The notes below the pieces were generated by a model. That model made no database searches. It was not told the DNA's origin and saw only the letters and a list, made by a program, of their open reading frames with translations. Shown piece by piece: positions 54,497 through 64,000 of a stretch of DNA of 64,000 nt; the stretch's first letter is position 1, and every line of letters begins with the position of its first letter. Made by a program: the position numbers and the translations under genes. This DNA comes from Polynucleobacter parvulilacunae (lineage in GTDB: Bacteria > Pseudomonadota > Gammaproteobacteria > Burkholderiales > Burkholderiaceae), in NCBI RefSeq assembly GCF_018881715.1, contig NZ_JACVPW010000001.1:124001-188000 (forward strand), read 5' to 3'.

Positions 54497-56584
54497 TCAA
54501 GCTTTTAGAAATTCCGCCCTTGATCCAAGCCAGCGCTCTAAATGACGCTCTACTAGATCGGTATGCTCAGCAAGCAAACGATCAGCCGCTTGCTGAGCTA
54601 ACTCAATCAACCAGGCATCACGCTGCAAATCCACAAAGCGCAACATAGCATCACCTGATTGCTTGGCACCAAGTAACTCACCGGGTCCACGTAGCGATAG
54701 ATCTCGCTCAGCAATCACAAAGCCGTCTGAAGTCTCGCGCAAGGTCTGTAAGCGTTCCTTGGCAGCCATTGAGAGTGGCTCAGCGTACATCAAAATACAA
54801 ACAGAATCCGCAGAACCCCTGCCGACACGCCCACGAAGTTGATGAATCTGGGCATAACCAAAACGCTCAGCGTGCTCAATAACCATTAATGCCGCATTAG
54901 GTACATCAACACCGACTTCAATGACGGTAGTGGCCACCAAAAGTTGAATCTCATTTGCTTTGAAGGCCGCCATCACTGCGGCCTTTTCTTCAGCTTTTAA
55001 TCGACCATGCACTAAGCCAACCTTAAAGTCAGGAAGCGCTTGTGTAAGCTGCTCAAAACTCTCTACTGCTGTTTGCAATTGCAACACTTCGGATTCTTCA
55101 ATTAACGGGCAAACCCAATAGGCTTGCAATCCTTTAGATAGCCAACTTTGCAAACCACCAATCACCTCATCACGCCGACTGGCTTTAACCACCTTAGTAG
55201 CAATTGGCTTTCTTCCTGGAGGCAACTCATCAATCACGGAAACATCTAAGTCTGCGTAATAGGTCATTGCTAAGGTCCGTGGAATCGGCGTAGCTGACAT
55301 CATGAGCTGATGACAGTAAAACAATTCTGATCCAACCCGCTGCTGAATCTCTAAACGCTGTCTCACACCAAAACGATGTTGCTCATCAATCACAGCGAGA
55401 CCAAGTTTTGCAAAGCTCACACTCTCCTGAATGAGGGCATGCGTACCAACAATTAGTTGAGCTTGCCCATTCTCAATCATCTCTTGAGCAAGTCTTTTGT
55501 CCTTGGCTTTCAAACTTCCTGACAACCAAGCAATCTGAACTCCTAAGGGCTCAAACCACTCCTTCATCTTAAGGTAGTGCTGCTCAGCCAAGATCTCAGT
55601 AGGCGCCATGATGGCAGCTTGATAGCCATGATCCATGACGCGGGCCGCTGCCAAGGCGGCCACTACAGTCTTACCACTACCGACATCCCCTTGTAGGAGT
55701 CGGTTCATCGGAAAAGATTTAGAAAGGTCATTGCTAATTTCTGACCAAACACGCTCTTGTGCATTTGTTAACTTAAACGGCAAAACTTTCAGTAAGCCCT
55801 CTTCAAGATTTGGCTTTTTATTCTTATTTTTTTCTTCGCTTTTACTTTTTACAAAGCTTGGTGCCTGTCGCTCACGACGGATTGCATGTGCGCGCTTTAA
55901 TGAGATTTGTTGCGCTAGCAGTTCTTCAAACTGAACGCGCCTCCATGCCGGGTGAGTCCGCTCTAGTAAAGATTGTGTATTAGCGTCAGCAGGCGGCTGA
56001 TGTAAGTAGGTGATTGCTGCTTGTAAATTTGGCCAATCATTACTTGGCAACAACTCTGCCATCAATTGTTTAGGCAAAAACTCTGTCAAGCCGTCTTGCA
56101 AGCTAGGGTCACGTAAGGCCTGTGTCACTGCTTTACGAATAATGGTCTGTGATACCCCAACACTAGCCGGGTAGACCGGAGTCAAACTGGCTGGCAAAGG
56201 AGCATCTGGAGCCACAGCTCGCACAGTAGGGTGAACCATTTCTGGCCCCTGAAAACCTTCACGTACATCACCACGAACCCGAATATTGACTCCGACAGCC
56301 ATTTGTTTTTGCTGACTTGGGTAGAAATTCAGAAAGCGCAGATTTAAGGTCTCAGTCTCATCCTCTATAGTGACGACCATCTGCCTTCTAGGCCGAAATA
56401 AGACCTGATTACGGATAACGATGCCCTGGGTCTGCGCCGATGCAAATCGCCCTTGATGAAGCGCCTCCTCAATGGTAAGCAACTCCGTCTCGTCCTCATA
56501 GCGGGATGGCAAGTGCAAAGCAAGGGCCATAGGGCTGTCTAAACCCATCTTTTGGAGTGTGCTTGGCGCTTGTTTAGTAGTCAT
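54497..56584 (-). CDS. recG: ATP-dependent DNA helicase RecG
   Basis: RecG (695 residues) is a branch-migrating helicase that remodels stalled forks and Holliday junctions. The N-terminal wedge/OB domain (about 50-170) precedes the helicase core with Walker [21 protein letters not shown], the DEQH box ([14 protein letters not shown]), a motif III-like [14 protein letters not shown], and late [13 protein letters not shown] motif VI ([16 protein letters not shown]). TAGATT (minus strand, 56596-56591) ends six bases before the ATG, a weak leaderless candidate. Divergent queA starts 30 bases away. Confidence 0.97.
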   Translation of the reverse strand: MTTKQAPSTLQKMGLDSPMALALHLPSRYEDETELLTIEEALHQGRFASAQTQGIVIRNQVLFRPRRQMVVTIEDETETLNLRFLNFYPSQQKQMAVGVNIRVRGDVREGFQGPEMVHPTVRAVAPDAPLPASLTPVYPASVGVSQTIIRKAVTQALRDPSLQDGLTEFLPKQLMAELLPSNDWPNLQAAITYLHQPPADANTQSLLERTHPAWRRVQFEELLAQQISLKRAHAIRRERQAPSFVKSKSEEKNKNKKPNLEEGLLKVLPFKLTNAQERVWSEISNDLSKSFPMNRLLQGDVGSGKTVVAALAAARVMDHGYQAAIMAPTEILAEQHYLKMKEWFEPLGVQIAWLSGSLKAKDKRLAQEMIENGQAQLIVGTHALIQESVSFAKLGLAVIDEQHRFGVRQRLEIQQRVGSELFYCHQLMMSATPIPRTLAMTYYADLDVSVIDELPPGRKPIATKVVKASRRDEVIGGLQSWLSKGLQAYWVCPLIEESEVLQLQTAVESFEQLTQALPDFKVGLVHGRLKAEEKAAVMAAFKANEIQLLVATTVIEVGVDVPNAALMVIEHAERFGYAQIHQLRGRVGRGSADSVCILMYAEPLSMAAKERLQTLRETSDGFVIAERDLSLRGPGELLGAKQSGDAMLRFVDLQRDAWLIELAQQAADRLLAEHTDLVERHLERWLGSRAEFLKA

Positions 56585-56614
56585 CGTTAAAATCTAATAC
56601 CTGATGGTAATGCT

Positions 56615-58815
<2,201 letters not shown>

Positions 58816-58821
58816 TAGCCC

Positions 58822-58844
58822 TACAGGGGGCAAAACCCCCTGTA
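58822..58844 (+). other. Hairpin between tgt and yajC
   Basis: A 9-bp stem, TACAGGGGG (58822-58830) with CCCCCTGTA (58836-58844), has a five-base loop and begins seven bases after the tgt stop. No T tract follows, so Rho-independent termination is doubtful. Confidence 0.5.
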
Positions 58845-58949
58845 AGTCACCTCCAAAGCCCCACACAGTTTAGAATTGCGGGTTACGACCTTAGGTTTAT
58901 TGGTCGAAAAATTCAGCAGTTTTTAATTGGTAATTAATGGAGGTTTTGT

Positions 58950-59276
58950 ATGTGGATTAGTAACGCTTTTGCCCAAGCTCCTGCAGCGGGCGTAGATTCT
59001 GGTGGCTTGATGAGCTTCCTCCCTTTGATTTTGATGTTTGCAGTTTTGTACTTCATCATGATTCGCCCACAAATGAAGCGTCAAAAAGAAACTAAAGCCA
59101 TGCTTGAGTCCTTAGGCGTTGGTGATGAAGTAGTTACAGTTGGCGGCATCATGGGCAAAGTAACTGCATTGAAAGACCAAGTTGTTACTGTTGAAATTTC
59201 TGCCGGCACTGAAGTGCAAATGCAAAAAGGTGCTATCACTACAGTATTGCCAAAAGGCACACTGAAGTCTGCTTAA
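58950..59276 (+). CDS. yajC: Preprotein translocase subunit YajC
   Basis: YajC (108 residues) is a single-pass inner-membrane protein associated with SecDF. The membrane segment LMSFLPLILMFAVLYFIMIR is followed by the conserved PQMKRQKE and GVGDEVVTVGGIMGKV. A strong GGAGG ribosome-binding site (58939-58943) lies six bases before the ATG. secD follows after 25 bases. Confidence 0.95.
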   Translation: MWISNAFAQAPAAGVDSGGLMSFLPLILMFAVLYFIMIRPQMKRQKETKAMLESLGVGDEVVTVGGIMGKVTALKDQVVTVEISAGTEVQMQKGAITTVLPKGTLKSA

Positions 59277-59301
59277 TTCATCTGTTTAAAAGTATCTCAA
59301 T

Positions 59302-61161
59302 ATGAATCGCTATCCTCTCTGGAAATATCTAGTCATCGCCGTTGCATTGCTAATCGGCGGACTATATTCATTACCCAATTTCTATGGTGAGGCTCCAGCG
59401 GTTCAAGTCTCGTCTGCCAAACCAACCATCAAGGTTGATTTGGCAACGCAGGCTCGTGTAGAAAAAATTCTGACTGAAGCCAACATTAACAACACCGGTA
59501 TCTTCTTTGAGCTTGCCGGAAATGTGGGCTCAATCAAAGTTCGTTTCAATAACACCGATATTCAATTACGTGCACGCGATCTTTTGCAGCAAAAATTAAA
59601 TACTGATCAAAACGAACCTAGCTATACCGTTGCACTAAATCTTCTATCCAATACTCCAGGGTGGCTTAATGCAATCAATGCATTGCCAATGCCTTTGGGT
59701 CTTGACCTGCGTGGCGGCGTTTACTTCCTGCTTCAAGTAGATATGAAGGGCGCAGTACAGAAGAAGGTTACCTCTTTGGCAACTGATATTCGTGGTCAAT
59801 TACGCGATAAGAGCATTCGCCATCAAGGTATTGAGCGTGGCGCTGATTTCATCTCCATTAATTTTGGCAGCACTGCCGATGCTGAAGCAGCCCGTACAGT
59901 ATTGATGACTTCCCAGCCAGAGCTGATCTGGCAAGTAAAGCCTACCGGACTCTCGCCAAAATTAGTTGGGGAATTTAAGCCAACTGCATTAAAAGCAATT
60001 CAAGATAACGCTGTTAAACAAAACATCATCACCCTAAATAAGCGCGTGAATGAATTAGCAGTTAAAGAGCCAGTAATTCAGCAACAAGGTGCTGAGCGCA
60101 TTGTGGTGCAATTACCAGGCGTTCAAGATACAGCTCGCGCCAAAGACATCATTGGCCGCACAGCAACCCTAGAATCACGCTTAGCCGATCCTTTAGTTTC
60201 GACTATCGGTTTAGGTGAAACACCTCCGCCGGGCATGGACACCTTCCGCTTTGGTGAAAATCGTTTAGGTGTATTTAAAAAGTCAGTGATCTTCAGTGGT
60301 GATCGCATTACCGATGCAAGCGCCGGCTTTGATCAAAACCAACATCCTGCCGTAAACATCTCCTTAGATGCTGCTGGTGGTCGCGTGATGCAAGAGGTCA
60401 CCCGTGAAAATATTGGCAAGCCCATGGGCATGATCTTGTTTGAAAAAGGTAAAGGTGAGGTACTCACAATTGCCACCATTCAAAGTGAGTTTGGTTCCAA
60501 GTTTCAAATTACTGGTCAACCAACTACAGAGAGCGCGAATGACTTAGCCCTCCTCCTGCGTGCAGGCTCATTGGCAGCGCCAATGGAAATCATTGAAGAA
60601 CGTACGATTGGACCAAGCCTTGGCGCTGAAAACATTGAGAAAGGCTTCAAATCCCTCTTAATTGGTTTTAGTGCAATCGCTATTTTCATGATGGTTTACT
60701 ACTTATTGTTTGGCACATTCTCTGTTGTGGCATTGGCAGTGAACTTGCTCTTGCTCATTTCGGTGCTGTCCATGCTGCAAGCAACACTCACATTGCCGGG
60801 TATTGCCGCGATGGCCTTAGCTCTGGGTATGGCGATTGACTCGAACGTATTGATCAACGAACGCATTCGTGAAGAGTTGCGTAATGGCGCCTCTCCACAA
60901 ACGGCAATCGCAGTAGGTTTCGATAAGGCCTGGGCAACTATTTTGGACTCTAACGTAACAACTTTGATTGCTGGTCTCGCTTTGTTGGCGTTTGGATCGG
61001 GTCCCATCAAGGGCTTCGCAGTAGTTCACTGCTTAGGCATTCTGACTTCAATGTTCTCGGCTGTCTTCTTCTCACGTGGCCTTGTCAACCTCTGGTACGG
61101 CAGACATAAGAAGATTCAAAAACTCGCTATCGGCCAAGTTTGGCGCCCACAGGAGAAATAA
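59302..61161 (+). CDS. secD: Protein translocase subunit SecD
   Basis: SecD (619 residues) is the RND-type subunit that uses the proton gradient to pull exported proteins across the inner membrane. The first membrane segment is at about 8-25; a long periplasmic part follows, with LGLDLRGGVYFLLQVDM near 130-150. The C-terminal half has five helices with GPSLGAENIEKGFKSLLIGF and the conserved MALGMAIDSNVLINERIREE. It is three bases from secF. Confidence 0.97.
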   Translation: MNRYPLWKYLVIAVALLIGGLYSLPNFYGEAPAVQVSSAKPTIKVDLATQARVEKILTEANINNTGIFFELAGNVGSIKVRFNNTDIQLRARDLLQQKLNTDQNEPSYTVALNLLSNTPGWLNAINALPMPLGLDLRGGVYFLLQVDMKGAVQKKVTSLATDIRGQLRDKSIRHQGIERGADFISINFGSTADAEAARTVLMTSQPELIWQVKPTGLSPKLVGEFKPTALKAIQDNAVKQNIITLNKRVNELAVKEPVIQQQGAERIVVQLPGVQDTARAKDIIGRTATLESRLADPLVSTIGLGETPPPGMDTFRFGENRLGVFKKSVIFSGDRITDASAGFDQNQHPAVNISLDAAGGRVMQEVTRENIGKPMGMILFEKGKGEVLTIATIQSEFGSKFQITGQPTTESANDLALLLRAGSLAAPMEIIEERTIGPSLGAENIEKGFKSLLIGFSAIAIFMMVYYLLFGTFSVVALAVNLLLLISVLSMLQATLTLPGIAAMALALGMAIDSNVLINERIREELRNGASPQTAIAVGFDKAWATILDSNVTTLIAGLALLAFGSGPIKGFAVVHCLGILTSMFSAVFFSRGLVNLWYGRHKKIQKLAIGQVWRPQEK

Positions 61162-61164
61162 GCC

Positions 61165-62135
61165 ATGGAATTTTTCAGAATCAAAAAAGACATTCCATTT
61201 ATGCGCCATGCATTGGTGCTCAATGCAATTTCTTTAATTACATTTTTAGCAGCAGTCTTTTTCCTCTGGCATAACGGCCTGCATCTTTCCATTGAATTTA
61301 CCGGTGGTACGGTGATGGAGGTTAGCTATCCACAGACAGCGCCTCTAGACTCTATTCGCGCCAAGGTTGAGAAGCTCGGCTATGCAGATACCCAGATTCA
61401 GAACTTTGGTAGCTCACGCGATGTCATGATCCGCCTGCCATTGCAAAAAGATGCTGAAGGCAAGTTGATTTCCTCTGCAGACCAAAGCACTGCAGTAATG
61501 CAAGCCTTGGATACAGCCACAACTGGCGTAAAACTACAGCGTGTGGAGTTTGTTGGACCACAGGTTGGGCGTGAATTGGCAATGGACGGATTGATGGCCC
61601 TGCTATTTGTGATCATCGGTATCGTGGTTTACCTCTCCTTCCGCTTTGAGTGGAAGTTTGCGGTTGCAGGCATCATCGCGAACTTGCATGACATCGTGAT
61701 CATTCTGGGTTTCTTCGCATTCTTCCAGTGGGAGTTCTCCCTCTCCGTTCTGGCGGCTGTTCTGGCAGTTCTAGGCTACTCAGTCAATGAATCCGTGGTG
61801 ATCTTTGACCGTATTCGTGAGAACTTCCGCAAGTACCGCAAGATGAACACTCGCGAAATCATTGATAACGCGATCACTAGCACCATTAGTCGTACCGTCA
61901 TTACCCACGGCAGTACTGAGATGATGGTTTTGGCAATGCTGGTCTTTGGCGGTCCAACGCTCTTCTATTTCGCCTTGGCACTAACCATTGGTATTTTGTT
62001 TGGTATCTACTCCTCAGTCTTCGTTGCTGCAGCACTTGCTATGTGGCTTGGTGTTACACGAGAAGATTTAGTCAAGGGCGATAAAAAGCCAGATGACAAT
62101 GCCCGTAACGATGACCCCAACTTCGGGGCGCGGGT

Positions 62136-62139
<4 letters not shown>
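61165..62139 (+). CDS. secF: Protein translocase subunit SecF
   Basis: SecF (324 residues) pairs with SecD. IEFTGGTVMEVSYP, the region VLGYSVNESVVIFDRIRENF and the TISRTVITHGSTEM segment are diagnostic, with six hydrophobic segments. Its TAA stop (62137-62139) overlaps the stop of convergent waaA, which ends at 62136, so the genes share four bases tail to tail. No terminator lies between them. Confidence 0.97.

Positions 62140-64000
<1,861 letters not shown>

Overview
The window is a stretch of bacterial chromosome made almost entirely of core housekeeping genes. Protein sequences, moderate GC content by eye, very short intergenic gaps and gene order (hrcA-nadK-recN beside hemH-grpE-dnaK-dnaJ; yhdP-nitrilase-tldD; queA-tgt-yajC-secD-secF; glcDEF-yggS-proC) point to a betaproteobacterium of the Burkholderiaceae, most like Polynucleobacter (small-genome freshwater bacteria). 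This assignment is inference from memory, with no database search. No rRNA, tRNA, CRISPR array, insertion sequence, prophage or other mobile element was seen, and no gene-free stretch exceeds 300 bases.

Layout. 1-3.7 kb: end of rpmG, a fatty-acid desaturase, and purN coupled to an RsmB-like rRNA methyltransferase. 3.7-9.8 kb: operon ribF-ileS-lspA-coaBC-dut. 9.8-12.8 kb (minus): clpS-clpA and a small Hc1-like basic protein. 13-17.3 kb: cspA, a DUF192 protein, then minus-strand argF-argG-ppnP, a DUF3579 gene and rpsT. 17.4-28 kb: murJ-sirB1, dedA, miaA, purM, an AI-2E/PerM-type permease, hda, a HAD phosphatase, pcnB, folK, panB. 28-34.2 kb (minus): hrcA-hemH-grpE, then dnaK-dnaJ. 34.2-39.7 kb: nadK-recN and glnE. 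39.7-47.4 kb: yhdP, nitrilase, tldD, aroG. 47.5-53.6 kb: a PduO-type cobalamin adenosyltransferase divergent from glcDEF-yggS-proC. 53.6-64 kb: recG-ubiA, queA-tgt, yajC-secD-secF, waaA and the end of purB.

The most interesting signals are regulatory. (1) Many first genes of transcription units have no Shine-Dalgarno sequence but carry a -10 hexamer ending 5-7 bases before the start codon (purN, clpS, DUF192 gene, miaA, panB, nadK, yhdP, aroG, the adenosyltransferase gene, possibly recG and glnE), which predicts leaderless mRNAs. This goes with extremely tight divergent gene pairs, down to 18 bp between start codons. (2) grpE and dnaK each have a near-perfect heat-shock sigma (RpoH) promoter of identical geometry, separated by an intrinsic terminator. 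(3) cspA has a G-run-rich upstream region and a leader of about 100 nt. (4) rpsT has a long nested stem-loop in its upstream region. No undescribed multi-gene system was found; the coding content is ordinary.
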